34,633 nt of DNA from Mycobacterium scrofulaceum (GCF_001667885.1 NZ_LZJW01000051.1:1-34633); one strand, 5' to 3'; numbered from the stretch's first letter, positions 16,574-28,794 are shown. Notes: generated from the letters alone by a model not told the origin. Made by a program: numbers and translations.

Positions 16574-18599
16574 GTTCGATGGTGACGACCCGCAGCGCCC
16601 GGCTTCGCCGCGCTTGCGATCGTCACACGGGCATTCGTCGCGCTACTCGGCGTACACCGGCGGGCCGGACCCGCTGGCCCCGCCGGTGGATCTGCGCGAG
16701 GCTCTCGAGCAGATCGGCCAGGACGTGATGGCGGGCACGTCGCCGCGCCGCGCGCTGTCCGAGTTGCTGCGCCGCGGCACCAAGAACACGCCCGGCGCCG
16801 ACCGGCTGGCCGCCGAGGCGAACCGGCGCCGGCGGGAGTTGTTGCGCCGCAACAACTTGGACGGCACCCTGCAGCAGATCAAGAAGCTGCTCGACGAGGC
16901 GGTGCTGGCCGAGCGCAAGGCGCTGGCGCGCGCGCTCGACGACGACGCCCGCTTCGGCGAACTGCAGCTCGACGCCCTGCCGTCGTCTCCGGCCAAGGCC
17001 GTTCAGGAGCTCTCCGATTACAACTGGCGCAGCAACGAGGCGCGCCAAAAGTACGACCAGATCAAGGATTTGCTCGGCCGGGAAATGCTGGATCAGCGTT
17101 TCGCCGGCATGAAGGAGGCCCTCGAGGGCGCCACCGACGAGGATCGTCAGCGGGTCAACGACATGTTGAACGACCTCAACGACCTGCTGGACAAGCACGC
17201 CCGCGGTGAGGACACCCAGCAGGATTTCCAGGACTTCATGGACAAACACGGCGAGTTCTTCCCGGAGAATCCCCGCAATGTCGACGAGCTGCTGGACTCA
17301 CTGGCCAAGCGTGCCGCGGCCGCGCAACGCTTCCGCAACAGCCTGAGCCCGGACCAGCGCGCCGAGCTGGATGCCTTGGCGCAGCAGGCATTCGGGTCCC
17401 CGTCGCTGATGCAGGCCCTGAACCGGCTTGACGCGCACCTGCAGGCCGCCCGGCCGGGGGAGGACTGGACGGGGTCGGAGCAATTCTCCGGCGACAACCC
17501 CTTTGGGATGGGCGAGGGCACCCAGGCGATTTCGGACATCGCCGAGCTCGAGCAGCTGGCCGAGCAGTTGTCGCAGAGCTACCCCGGCGCCACCATGGAC
17601 GACGTCGACCTCGACGCGCTGGCACGGCAACTCGGCGACCAGGCCGCCGTCGACGCCCGCACGCTCGCCGAACTGGAACGCGCACTGGTCAATCAGGGCT
17701 TTTTGGACCGGGGTTCCGACGGGCAGTGGCGGCTCTCACCGAAGGCCATGCGCAGGCTGGGCGAGACGGCGTTGCGGGATGTGGCGCAACAACTTTCGGG
17801 CCGCCGCGGGGAGCGGGACCACCGGCGCGCGGGCGCGGCGGGCGAACTGACCGGCGCCACCCGACCCTGGCAATTTGGCGACACCGAGCCGTGGAACATC
17901 TCGCGCACGCTGACCAACGCGGTGCTGCGGCAAGCGGGAACGGCCACCCTGGACGGCACCGCCGGATCGCTGAACATCACCGTCGACGACGTCGAGGTCT
18001 CCGAGACCGAGACGCGCACCCAGGCCGCAGTGGCGTTGCTGGTCGACACCTCGTTCTCGATGGTGATGGAGAATCGCTGGCTGCCGATGAAGCAGACGGC
18101 GCTGGCGCTGAACCACCTGGTGTGCACCCGATTTCGTTCGGACGCCCTGCAGATCATCGCCTTCGGCCGCTACGCCCGCACGGTGACCGCCGCCGAGCTG
18201 ACCGGTCTCGAGGGCGTCTACGAGCAGGGCACCAACCTGCATCACGCGCTGGCGCTGGCCGGTCGGCACCTGCGCCGGCACCCCAACGCGCAGCCCGTCG
18301 TGCTGGTGGTGACCGACGGTGAGCCCACCGCGCATTTGGAGGACTTCGACGGCGACGGCACGACCGTGTTCTTCGATTACCCGCCGCACCCGCGGACCAT
18401 CGCCCACACGGTGCGCGGTTTCGACGACATGGCCCGCCTCGGCGCGCAGATCACCATCTTCCGATTGGGCAGCGACCCGGGCCTGGCCCGCTTCATCGAC
18501 CAAGTCGCCCGGCGCGTCGAGGGGCGCGTCGTGGTGCCCGATCTCGACGGCCTGGGCGCGGCGGTGGTGGGTGACTACCTCCGGTCTCGCCGCCGCTAG
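16566..18599 (+). CDS. VWA-domain partner of the MoxR-like ATPase (Rv0959-like)
   Basis: A 677-residue protein whose C-terminal ~190 residues form a von Willebrand A domain with an intact MIDAS: D494, S496 and S498 in DTSFSM, a threonine in EQGTNLHHA and an aspartate in VVTDGEPT. The large N-terminal part (about 40-410) is helical, charged and coiled-coil-like (LLDEAVLAERKALARALDDDARF, LNDLNDLLDKHARGEDTQ), as in ViaA/CoxE-type partners. It probably acts with the upstream AAA+ ATPase in metal-dependent remodelling of an unknown target. The start overlaps the ATPase stop (ATG at 16566, TAG ending at 16573). Longer in-frame upstream sequence overlaps the ATPase gene and is spurious. Confidence 0.93.
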   Translation: MARFDGDDPQRPASPRLRSSHGHSSRYSAYTGGPDPLAPPVDLREALEQIGQDVMAGTSPRRALSELLRRGTKNTPGADRLAAEANRRRRELLRRNNLDGTLQQIKKLLDEAVLAERKALARALDDDARFGELQLDALPSSPAKAVQELSDYNWRSNEARQKYDQIKDLLGREMLDQRFAGMKEALEGATDEDRQRVNDMLNDLNDLLDKHARGEDTQQDFQDFMDKHGEFFPENPRNVDELLDSLAKRAAAAQRFRNSLSPDQRAELDALAQQAFGSPSLMQALNRLDAHLQAARPGEDWTGSEQFSGDNPFGMGEGTQAISDIAELEQLAEQLSQSYPGATMDDVDLDALARQLGDQAAVDARTLAELERALVNQGFLDRGSDGQWRLSPKAMRRLGETALRDVAQQLSGRRGERDHRRAGAAGELTGATRPWQFGDTEPWNISRTLTNAVLRQAGTATLDGTAGSLNITVDDVEVSETETRTQAAVALLVDTSFSMVMENRWLPMKQTALALNHLVCTRFRSDALQIIAFGRYARTVTAAELTGLEGVYEQGTNLHHALALAGRHLRRHPNAQPVVLVVTDGEPTAHLEDFDGDGTTVFFDYPPHPRTIAHTVRGFDDMARLGAQITIFRLGSDPGLARFIDQVARRVEGRVVVPDLDGLGAAVVGDYLRSRRR

Positions 18600-18621
18600 C
18601 CCGCCGCCGATCAAGGGATAG

Positions 18622-18641
18622 GTGCCCGCCCCAGCGGGTAC
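18622..18641 (+). terminator. hairpin between the VWA gene and the aldo-keto reductase gene
   Basis: GTGCCCGC pairs with GCGGGTAC (one G-T pair) around a four-base CCCA loop, 22 bases after the VWA stop codon and 23 bases before the next ATG. It lacks a U-tract; it could be a weak terminator or a 5' UTR structure. Confidence 0.35.
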
Positions 18642-18664
18642 AGGGACCCAGAAGGAGGAGATGC

Positions 18665-19513
18665 ATGAGCAAGGTTCCAACGATCGAACTCAACGACGGT
18701 GTGCGCATTCCGCAGCTCGGTTTCGGCGTGTTCCAGATCAAGCCCGACGAGACCGCGGCGGCGGTCAAGACCGCGCTGGAGATCGGCTACCGGCACATCG
18801 ACACCGCCGAAATGTACGGCAACGAAAAGCAAGTCGCACAAGGCATTCGCGACGCCGGGCTGGACCGCGGCGACGTGTTCGTCACCAGCAAGCTCAACAA
18901 CGGCTTCCACAAACCCGACGACGCGCGCCGCGCCTTCGACCAGACGCTGAAGGCCTTGGACTCCGACTACGTCGACCTGTTTCTCATTCACTGGCCGCTG
19001 CCCACGCTCTACGACGGTGACTTCGTGTCGACCTGGAAGGTCTTCGAAGAGTTCGCCCGGGACGGGCGCGCCCGCAGCATCGGCGTGTCGAATTTCCAAG
19101 TCGCACACCTGGAGCGGCTCGCCAACGAAACCGACACCGTCCCGTCGGTCAACCAGATCGAGCTGCATCCGTACTTTCAGAACACCGAGGTTAGGTCGTA
19201 CGGGCGCGAGCACGGCATCGCCACCGAGGCGTGGGCACCGATCGCGCAGGGCAAGGTGCTCGACGATCCGGTGATCAACCGCATCGCCGAGGCGCGCGGC
19301 AAATCGGCGGCGCAGGTGGTGCTGCGCTGGCACATTCAGCGCGGCGACATCGTCTTCCCCAAGTCGGTGACCCCGGAACGGGTCAAGGAGAACTTCGAGC
19401 TGTTCGACTTCGAGCTGGACGACTCGGACATGGACGCGATCTCAGCCCTGGACAAGGGTGAAGCGGGCAGGAACGGGCCCAACCCCGACGAGTTCGACTA
19501 CGTGCCCGGCTGA
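18665..19513 (+). CDS. aldo-keto reductase
   Basis: A 282-residue NADPH-dependent aldo-keto reductase with the complete catalytic tetrad D46, Y51, K76 and H109 (IDTAEMY, TSKLNN, IHWPLP). Other family signatures are ARSIGVSNFQVAHLE, VNQIELHPYFQN and the nucleotide-phosphate-binding IVFPKSVTPERVKENF near residue 235. It resembles the 2,5-diketogluconate reductase/AKR5 group; the natural substrate cannot be told. A strong AAGGAG Shine-Dalgarno precedes the ATG. It occupies the place where M. tuberculosis carries other genes (Rv0960 to Rv0965, as I recall), so it is a lineage-specific neighbour. Confidence 0.95.
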   Translation: MSKVPTIELNDGVRIPQLGFGVFQIKPDETAAAVKTALEIGYRHIDTAEMYGNEKQVAQGIRDAGLDRGDVFVTSKLNNGFHKPDDARRAFDQTLKALDSDYVDLFLIHWPLPTLYDGDFVSTWKVFEEFARDGRARSIGVSNFQVAHLERLANETDTVPSVNQIELHPYFQNTEVRSYGREHGIATEAWAPIAQGKVLDDPVINRIAEARGKSAAQVVLRWHIQRGDIVFPKSVTPERVKENFELFDFELDDSDMDAISALDKGEAGRNGPNPDEFDYVPG

Positions 19514-19515
19514 CG

Positions 19516-20118
19516 CTAGCCGCGCGGCCGGCGCGCCTTGCGGATGATGCCGACGGCGCCCCACAGCGAGAAGCCGCGAATCTTCACCTTCGGTGCGCCG
19601 GGCGTGCCCTGGCCCAGGACGCTGCGGTCGAAGTTGCCCATCACGCCGCGGCCGTGAATCTCGACGTTGACTTCGGGTGGCAGCAAAATCTTGGTGGCCC
19701 CCATGATCGACATCGCATGGATGTCGACCTCGGTCGAGGTGAAGTCCGCGTAGCGCAGATCCACCACGCCGTTGCCCCATAGGGCGAAGGTGGTGAGCTT
19801 CTTGGGCACGTTCCACCGGCCGCGCCGCTCGAAGCCGCTCAACAGCGCCAGCAGCAGCGTGGAGGGCGCCGGGTTCGGCTTGGCGCCGCGCCGCGGGTTG
19901 ATCTGTGAGCCCGGCAAATCGGCCCGCAGCTGATCCAGTTCCTCGTACGTGGTCGCCGCGTACGCCCTGGTCAGGCGGTCTTCGTAGTCCTTCATCTGCA
20001 GCCGGCCCTGCTCGGCGGCGTAGGCCAGCAACTGCGCGAGCTGGATGCGATCAGTGTCGGCCGCGCGCGACGATTCGTCGCGCGTGTCCTTCGCATCGCG
20101 TTGCGCAGAGTTGCTCAT
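19516..20118 (-). CDS. DUF1707 and LiaF-like domain protein (Rv0966c-like)
   Basis: A 200-residue protein. Residues about 20-70 (ASDTDRIQLAQLLAYAAEQG in the family; here with AADTDRIQLAQLL) form the DUF1707/SHOCT-like domain common in actinobacteria. The C-terminal half (FALWGNGVVDLRYADFTSTE, TKILLPPEVNVEIHG, IRGFSLWGAVGI) resembles the beta-helical C-terminal domain of LiaF and cell-wall-antibiotic-response proteins. There is no convincing transmembrane segment. Function is unknown, possibly envelope-stress sensing. The start MSNSAQ at 20118 matches the known homologue; a TAGGCT -10-like element (20132-20127) eight bases upstream suggests a near-leaderless transcript. It is convergent with the aldo-keto reductase gene with only two bases between stops. 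Confidence 0.88.
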   Translation of the reverse strand: MSNSAQRDAKDTRDESSRAADTDRIQLAQLLAYAAEQGRLQMKDYEDRLTRAYAATTYEELDQLRADLPGSQINPRRGAKPNPAPSTLLLALLSGFERRGRWNVPKKLTTFALWGNGVVDLRYADFTSTEVDIHAMSIMGATKILLPPEVNVEIHGRGVMGNFDRSVLGQGTPGAPKVKIRGFSLWGAVGIIRKARRPRG

Positions 20119-20126
20119 TACCCACG

Positions 20127-20132
20127 AGCCTA
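20127..20132 (-). promoter_or_regulatory. candidate -10 element of the DUF1707 gene
   Basis: TAGGCT on the minus strand fits TANNNT and lies eight bases before the ATG at 20118, so the mRNA would have almost no leader. No obvious -35 or Shine-Dalgarno is seen. The 107-base gap to echA7 otherwise shows nothing. Confidence 0.3.
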
Positions 20133-20225
20133 CGACGTCCGGGTCTTGCCGCAAGAGGATTGGTCAAACTGCAACCTTGCGCCCCGCCGGCGGGCGAGCG
20201 CGGGTGACCATTGTTTGACACCTGG

Positions 20226-21005
20226 CTAACTTGCCCAGCTCGGGGCGCGCTTTTGCAAAAACGCCAGCATGCCTTCGCGCGCCTCGTCGGATACGAAGAG
20301 GCGGGCCGATTCTTCGGCGAGGCGTTCGGCGTCGCGGTCGAATCCCTCCAGCACCGCCGCCGTCGTCAGCGCCTTCGAGGCGGCCAGCCCCTGGGGCGAA
20401 CCGCGGCCCACGTCGGCGAGCAACCCCGCCACCGCCGCGTCGACGTCGTCGGCCGCCATCGTGACGAGCCCGACGGCCGCCGCCTCATCGGCGCCGAAGG
20501 TCTCGCCGGTCAGGTAGTAGCGCGCCGCGGCGCGCGGCGCGAGCTTCGGCAGCAGCGTGAGCGAGATGATCGCCGGGGCGACGCCGATGCGGGCCTCGGT
20601 CAGCGCGAAGGTGCTGCGCGGACCGGCGACGGCGATGTCGCACGCGCCGACGAGTCCGAACCCGCCCGCGCGGACATGCCCGTTGATCGCGGCGATCACC
20701 GGCAAGGGTGAGGAGACGATGGCCCGCAACACCGCCGTCAATTCGCGGGCGCGGGCGACTGCCATGTCGAAGGGGTCGCCACCGCTGGCCTCACTGAGAT
20801 CCGCGCCGGCGCAGAAGGTGTTGCCGGCATGCCCGAGCACCACCGCGCGCACGGCGGTGTCCGCCGCGGCGTCGCGCAAGCCCTGATGCAGCTGCTCGAC
20901 GAGCGCGGTCGAGAGCGCGTTGCGGTTGTGGGGCGAATTCAGCGTCAGCCGCGCGAACCGCCCGGCGGTATCGGCCGGACCGGCGTACTCGACCAGCGTC
21001 TCCAT
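20226..21005 (-). CDS. echA7: enoyl-CoA hydratase family protein, EchA7 / methylglutaconyl-CoA hydratase-like
   Basis: A 259-residue crotonase-fold protein, last gene of the acyl-CoA operon. The oxyanion-hole segments are CAGADLSE (65-72) and HVRAGGFGLVGACDIAV (about 110-126). Of the two glutamates of classical enoyl-CoA hydratases, the second is present (E137 in FALTEARIG) but the first is replaced by glycine (G117). The GGxGLVxxCDIA pattern and the AARYYLTGE segment resemble LiuC/AtuE hydratases, which hydrate 3-methylglutaconyl-CoA or isohexenylglutaconyl-CoA, the products of biotin-dependent carboxylation. This agrees with the carboxylase genes upstream. The start overlaps the fadE12 stop (TGATG). 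The exact substrate is inferred. Confidence 0.9.
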   Translation of the reverse strand: METLVEYAGPADTAGRFARLTLNSPHNRNALSTALVEQLHQGLRDAAADTAVRAVVLGHAGNTFCAGADLSEASGGDPFDMAVARARELTAVLRAIVSSPLPVIAAINGHVRAGGFGLVGACDIAVAGPRSTFALTEARIGVAPAIISLTLLPKLAPRAAARYYLTGETFGADEAAAVGLVTMAADDVDAAVAGLLADVGRGSPQGLAASKALTTAAVLEGFDRDAERLAEESARLFVSDEAREGMLAFLQKRAPSWAS

Positions 21006-22171
21006 CAGTACGACCGGGGCAGACCCAGCGACGTCTGCGCCACGAAGTTGAGCACCATCTCCCGGCTGACGGGGGCGATCCGCCCGAGCCTGGCCGAGGC
21101 CAGCATGGCGGCCACGCCGTACTCCTTGGTCAGCCCGTTGCCGCCCATCGACTGCACGGCCTGGTCGACCGAGCGGGTAGCTGCTTCGGCCGCAGCGTAT
21201 TTCGCCATGTTGGCGGCCTCGGCCGCGCCCGCGTCGTCGCCGCTGTCATACAGCGTGGCGGCCTTCTGCATCATCAGCTTGGCCAGCTGCACCTCGATGT
21301 GGCACTGCGCCAACGGATGCGACAACCCCTGGTGCGCGCCGATCGGCGTGCCCCACACCTGACGGGTCTTCACGTAGTCGGCGGCCCTCTCCAGGGCGAA
21401 CCGTCCCATTCCGACCGAGCTGGCGGCGCCCATGATCCGCTCGGGGTTCAGCCCCGCGAACAGCTGCGCGATCGCGGCGTCTTCCGAACCCACCAGCGCG
21501 TCGGCCGGCAACCGGACATCGTCGAGGAAGACCTGGAACTGCCGCTCGGGGCTGATCAGCTCCATTTCGATTGGCGTGTAGGTGAATCCGGGAGCATCGG
21601 TGGGCACCACGAACAGCGCCGGGCGCAGCTTGCCGGTCTTCGCCTCCTCGGTGCGGCCCACCACGAGGACGGCCTGCGCCTGGTCGATGCCGGAGATGTA
21701 CACCTTCTGGCCCTTGAGGATCCAGTCGCTGCCGTCACGCCGGGCGGTCGTGGTGATCTTGTGCGAGTTGGAGCCCGCGTCCGGCTCGGTGATCGCGAAG
21801 GCCATCGTCAGGGTGCCGTCGGCGATGCCGGGAATCCAGCGCTTCTTCTGCTCGTCGGTGCCGAACTTGCTGATGATGGTGCCGTTGATGGCCGGCGACA
21901 CCACCATCAGCAGCAGCGCGCTGCCCGCCGCGGCCATTTCCTCCATCACCAGTGACAGCTCGTACATGCCCGCGCCGCCGCCGCCGTACTCCTCGGGCAG
22001 GTTCACCCCGAGGAAGCCGAGCTTGCCCGCCTCCGACCACAATTCGTCGGTGTGCTCCTGAGCGCGTGCCTTCCTCAGGTAGTACTCGCTGCCGTAGTTG
22101 GCGGCCCAGGCGGCCACCGACTTACGCAGGGCCTGCCGCTCCTCGCTCTCGATGAAGCTGGTGTCGGTCAT
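21005..22171 (-). CDS. fadE12: acyl-CoA dehydrogenase FadE12
   Basis: A 388-residue flavin acyl-CoA dehydrogenase with AFAITEPDAGSNSHKI (FAD/substrate loop), KVYISGIDQA and GGNGLTKEYGVA. The catalytic glutamate of medium-chain enzymes, normally in a C-terminal YEGT motif, is missing; the local sequence is RIAPVSREM. A glutamate does occur in the helix-G position used by isovaleryl-CoA dehydrogenase (E244 in GLNPERIMG). That arrangement favours substrates branched at C3. The gene is translationally coupled at both ends, its start overlapping the accA2 stop as ATGA and its stop overlapping the echA7 start. The alpha,beta-dehydrogenation product would feed the carboxylase encoded next to it. Confidence 0.94.
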   Translation of the reverse strand: MTDTSFIESEERQALRKSVAAWAANYGSEYYLRKARAQEHTDELWSEAGKLGFLGVNLPEEYGGGGAGMYELSLVMEEMAAAGSALLLMVVSPAINGTIISKFGTDEQKKRWIPGIADGTLTMAFAITEPDAGSNSHKITTTARRDGSDWILKGQKVYISGIDQAQAVLVVGRTEEAKTGKLRPALFVVPTDAPGFTYTPIEMELISPERQFQVFLDDVRLPADALVGSEDAAIAQLFAGLNPERIMGAASSVGMGRFALERAADYVKTRQVWGTPIGAHQGLSHPLAQCHIEVQLAKLMMQKAATLYDSGDDAGAAEAANMAKYAAAEAATRSVDQAVQSMGGNGLTKEYGVAAMLASARLGRIAPVSREMVLNFVAQTSLGLPRSY

Positions 22172-24150
22172 GCGGGATCTCCTTCTGCTCGGGGCGCTTC
22201 CACTCTTGCCAGTACGGCGCCCACCTCGACTTGCTGACCGGTCTTGACGTTGAGTTCGACGAGCACGCCGTCGGCCGGCGCGGTGATGGTGTGTTCCATC
22301 TTCATGGCCTCGAGCCAGATCAACGCCTGCCCGGCGGCCACGGTGTCACCGACCGCGGCCCCGACCCGGATCACGTTGCCGGGCATGGGCGCTACCAGCG
22401 AACCTTGTTCGACGGCCGAGCCGGGTTCTGGGAAGCGGGGCAGCGCGACCAGATGGACGGGTCCGCGGGCCGAGTCGATGTAGACGTCGTCGCCGTATCG
22501 CGCGACCGTGAAGCCGCACGCCACCCCGGAGCCGTCGGCGAGCACCACCTCGTCCGGCGTGGCCGAGATCAGCCGGACCGCCTCGTCATCCGCCAACAGC
22601 AATCCCGTTCTGCCGAAACGGTATTCGACCCGGTGCTCGCCGCCGTCGGCGTCGCGGTAGCTCTTTGCCTGGTAGCCGGAGGCCAGGTTGCGCCACCCGC
22701 TGGGCAGCGATCCCAGGACGGGGGCGGATGCGCGGTTGTGCGCGGCGTCGGCGAGCGCGGCAGCGATCGCCGACATCCGGACGGTGGCGCCGTCGGCCAG
22801 GGGGGCCGAAAGCTCCTGCAGGCCGTGCGTGTCGAAGAACGCGGTGTCGGTGGCACCGGCGAGAAACGCGGGGTGGCGCAGCACGTTGACGAGCAGCTCG
22901 CGGTTGGTGCGCAAGCCGTGCAGCCGGGTGCGGGCGAGCGCGTCGGCGAGCACCAGCGCCGCCTGCCTGCGCGTCGGCGCGTACGAGATGACCTTCGCCA
23001 GCATCGGGTCGTAGTGAATGGACACCGTGGACCCGGCGACGATGCCCGAATCCAGCCGGATGCCGGTCCGGCGCCCCAGCGTGCCGAACTGCGACAGCAC
23101 CGTCGGCACCTCGACACGGTGCACGCGGCCGGCCTGCGGCTGCCAGCCCTGCGCGGGATCCTCCGCGTACAGGCGGGCCTCGATCGAATGTCCTTGCCCG
23201 GCAGGGGGTTCGGCGTCGAGGCGGTCGCCGTCGGCGACGGCGATCTGCAGTTCGACGAGGTCGAGCCCGGTGGTCTCCTCGGTCACCGGGTGCTCGACCT
23301 GCAGGCGGGTGTTCATCTCCAGGAAGTAGAAGTCACCGCCGTCGTCGGCGAGGAATTCGACGGTCCCGGCTCCCGTGTAGCCGATCGCCCCGGCGGCCAG
23401 TCGGGCTGCGTCGAACAGCTTGGCCCGCATGCCCGGGATGCGCTCGACCAGGGGGGAGGGGGCCTCCTCGATGATCTTCTGATGCCGGCGCTGAATGGAG
23501 CATTCCCGCTCCCCGACGGCCCACACCGTGCCGTGGGCGTCGGCCATGACCTGAACCTCGATGTGGTGCCCGGTGGGCAGATAGCGCTCGCAGAACACGG
23601 TCGGGTCGCCGAACGCGGACTGCGCCTCACGGCGGGCCGCTTCCACTTCGCCGGCGAGCGCTGACAATTCGCGCACCACCCGCATCCCCCGGCCACCGCC
23701 GCCGGCGGAGGCCTTCACCAGCACCGGAAGCTGCGCCTGGGTTACCGTCTCGGGGTCGAGCTCGTCGAGCACCGGAACCCCGGCGGCGGCCATCAGCTTC
23801 TTGGATTCGATTTTCGAACCCATCGCCCGCACCGCGTCCACCGGCGGCCCGATCCACGTCAGGCCGGCGCCCTGCACCGCCGCCGCGAAATCGGCGTTCT
23901 CCGAGAGGAACCCGTAGCCGGGATGGACCGCGTCGGCGCCGGCGGCGTGGGCGGCCGCGATGATCGCCTCGGCGCTGAGGTAGTCGTTGGTGTTGGGCAG
24001 CCGCACCCGGGCGTCGGCCTCCGCGACGTGCGGCGCGTCGGCGTCCGGATCGGTGTAGACGGCGACGGTGCCCAGGCCCAGCCGCCGGCACGTGGCGAAG
24101 ACCCGTCGGGCGATTTCGCCCCGGTTGGCGACCAGCACACGAGTAACCAT
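22168..24150 (-). CDS. accA2: biotin-dependent acyl-CoA carboxylase alpha subunit (biotin carboxylase + BCCP), AccA2
   Basis: A 660-residue protein that carboxylates biotin using ATP and bicarbonate and carries the biotin. The biotin carboxylase part starts TRVLVANRGEIARRVF and contains KASAGGGGRGMRVV (ATP-grasp glycine loop), RECSIQRRHQKIIEEAP and FLEMNTRLQVEHPVTEETTG. The C-terminal biotinyl domain has the acceptor lysine K617 in LEAMKMEH. The intervening BT-like region fits 3-methylcrotonyl-CoA or geranyl-CoA carboxylase alpha subunits. The start at 24150 was chosen by alignment to the conserved N-terminus; upstream in-frame codons overlap accD2. It follows accD2 after five bases. Confidence 0.95.
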   Translation of the reverse strand: MVTRVLVANRGEIARRVFATCRRLGLGTVAVYTDPDADAPHVAEADARVRLPNTNDYLSAEAIIAAAHAAGADAVHPGYGFLSENADFAAAVQGAGLTWIGPPVDAVRAMGSKIESKKLMAAAGVPVLDELDPETVTQAQLPVLVKASAGGGGRGMRVVRELSALAGEVEAARREAQSAFGDPTVFCERYLPTGHHIEVQVMADAHGTVWAVGERECSIQRRHQKIIEEAPSPLVERIPGMRAKLFDAARLAAGAIGYTGAGTVEFLADDGGDFYFLEMNTRLQVEHPVTEETTGLDLVELQIAVADGDRLDAEPPAGQGHSIEARLYAEDPAQGWQPQAGRVHRVEVPTVLSQFGTLGRRTGIRLDSGIVAGSTVSIHYDPMLAKVISYAPTRRQAALVLADALARTRLHGLRTNRELLVNVLRHPAFLAGATDTAFFDTHGLQELSAPLADGATVRMSAIAAALADAAHNRASAPVLGSLPSGWRNLASGYQAKSYRDADGGEHRVEYRFGRTGLLLADDEAVRLISATPDEVVLADGSGVACGFTVARYGDDVYIDSARGPVHLVALPRFPEPGSAVEQGSLVAPMPGNVIRVGAAVGDTVAAGQALIWLEAMKMEHTITAPADGVLVELNVKTGQQVEVGAVLARVEAPRAEGDPA

Positions 24151-24155
24151 GGGGC

Positions 24156-25751
<1,596 letters not shown>

Positions 25752-25823
25752 ATGGTGCCGCTCCTCCTCATCGCTGCGTCCCCCGCAAGTGGGAGGTGCC
25801 CCCACTGCATCGTCTCGGCACGG
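25752..25823 (-). other. only sizeable gap in the operon, with a small inverted repeat
   Basis: The 72 bases between fadE13 and accD2 contain GTGGG (25789-25793 on the plus strand) and CCCAC (25801-25805), forming a short hairpin followed by a second C-run. This could adjust relative expression or end decay intermediates. The accD2 ribosome binding site lies at its downstream end. Confidence 0.35.
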
Positions 25824-26968
25824 TCATGACTGGTATCCCAACGTTTTCGCGGCCAACGAGGTCAGGATCTCGGTGGTGCCGCCACCGATGCCGAGGATCC
25901 GCATGTCGCGATATTGGCGTTCGACTTCGGATTCGGCCATGTAGCCCATGCCGCCGAACAGCTGGACGGCCTGGTTGGCCACCCATTCGCCGGCCTCCAC
26001 GGCGGTGTTCTTGGCGAAACACACCTCGGCGATGAGGTTGGTCTCGCCGGCCAGCTGGCGCTCGACCACGTGCCGGGAGTAGACGCGGGCGACGTCGATG
26101 CGCCGGGCCATCTCGGCCAGCGTGTTCTGCACCGACTGCCGCGAGATCAGCGGCCGGCCGAACGTCTCCCGGTCGCGGCACCACTGCACCGCCAGGTCCA
26201 GGCACCGCTGGGCGCTCGAATACGCCTGCGCCGCAAGGCCGATGCGTTCCGCGACGAAGGCCTGTGCGATCTGCAGGAATCCGCTGTTCTCGGCGCCGAC
26301 GAGGTTGGCCGCCGGTACCCGGGCGTCGACGAAGGACAGCTCGGCGGTGTCCGAGGACCGCCAGCCCATCTTGGCCAGCTTGCGGCTCACCTCGAAACCC
26401 GGTGTGCCCTTTTCGATTACCAACAGCGAAACGCCCGCCGCGCCCGGGCCGCCCGTGCGCACGGCGGTGACGACGTAGTCGGCGCGAACCCCCGAGGTGA
26501 TGTAGGTCTTGGCGCCGTTGACGACGTAGTGGTCGCCGTCCCGCACCGCCGACGTTCGCAGGTGCCCGACGTCCGAACCGCCGCCGGGCTCGGTGATGGC
26601 CAGCGCACCGATCTTCTCGCCGGCCAGCGTCGGCCGGACGAACTCCTCGATCAGCCGCGCGTCGCCGGAGGCGATCATGTGCGGGACCGCGATGCCGCAG
26701 GTGAACAGCGACGCGAACACCCCTCCTGGGGCGCCGGCCTGATGCACCTCCTCGCAGATGATCACCGCGTCGGCGCCGTCGCCGCCGCCACCGCCGACCG
26801 CCTCGGGAAAGTTCGCACCCAGCAGGCCGGCCGCGCCGGCGCGACGGTGCAGGTCCCGCGGCAGCTCACCGACGCGTTCCCACTCGTCGGCGTGCGGCAG
26901 GATCTCCCGTTCGGTGAAGGAACGCACCGTCTTTCGCAGCGCTTCGCGCTCCGGCGTCGTCCAAAGAT

Positions 26969-26972
<4 letters not shown>
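25824..26972 (-). CDS. fadE13: acyl-CoA dehydrogenase FadE13
   Basis: A 382-residue acyl-CoA dehydrogenase with ALAITEPGGGSDVGHLRT, NGAKTYITSGVRADYV, CRDRETFGRPL and QLFGGMGYMAESEVERQYRD. As in the second dehydrogenase of this operon, the C-terminal catalytic-base position is not glutamate (GIGGGTTEI instead of YEGT). A helix-G glutamate is present (E242 in AFVAERIGLA), as in isovaleryl-CoA dehydrogenase. It starts by ATGA overlap with the AtuA-like gene. Two dehydrogenases in one operon suggest two oxidation steps or a heteromeric enzyme; which is not decided by sequence. Confidence 0.94.
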
Positions 26973-28687
<1,715 letters not shown>

Positions 28688-28730
28688 GCAGTCCTCCAAT
28701 CTGCGTGTCACCGGCGAGCGCAAACCAACC

Positions 28731-28746
28731 AACCAACCGGTAGGTT
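28731..28746 (-). promoter_or_regulatory. candidate TetR-type operator of the AtuA/AccAD operon
   Basis: AACCAACCGGTAGGTT is palindromic except for one position in each arm (AACCAACC against AACCTACC). On the left it merges with a tetranucleotide tandem repeat (AACC)4 at 28723-28738. Palindromes of this length are typical of TetR repressors of acyl-CoA catabolic operons. The cognate regulator is not in the window. Confidence 0.5.
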
Positions 28747-28794
28747 AGCGGGTCGCGCCGGTGTCACGTCAAGGACGCCCCTCGCCTCCGACGT

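Noticed and set aside
25752..25823. internal promoter or terminator in the operon gap
   Set aside because: Only a five-base-pair stem and no -10/-35 pair; probably a simple spacer with the accD2 ribosome binding site.
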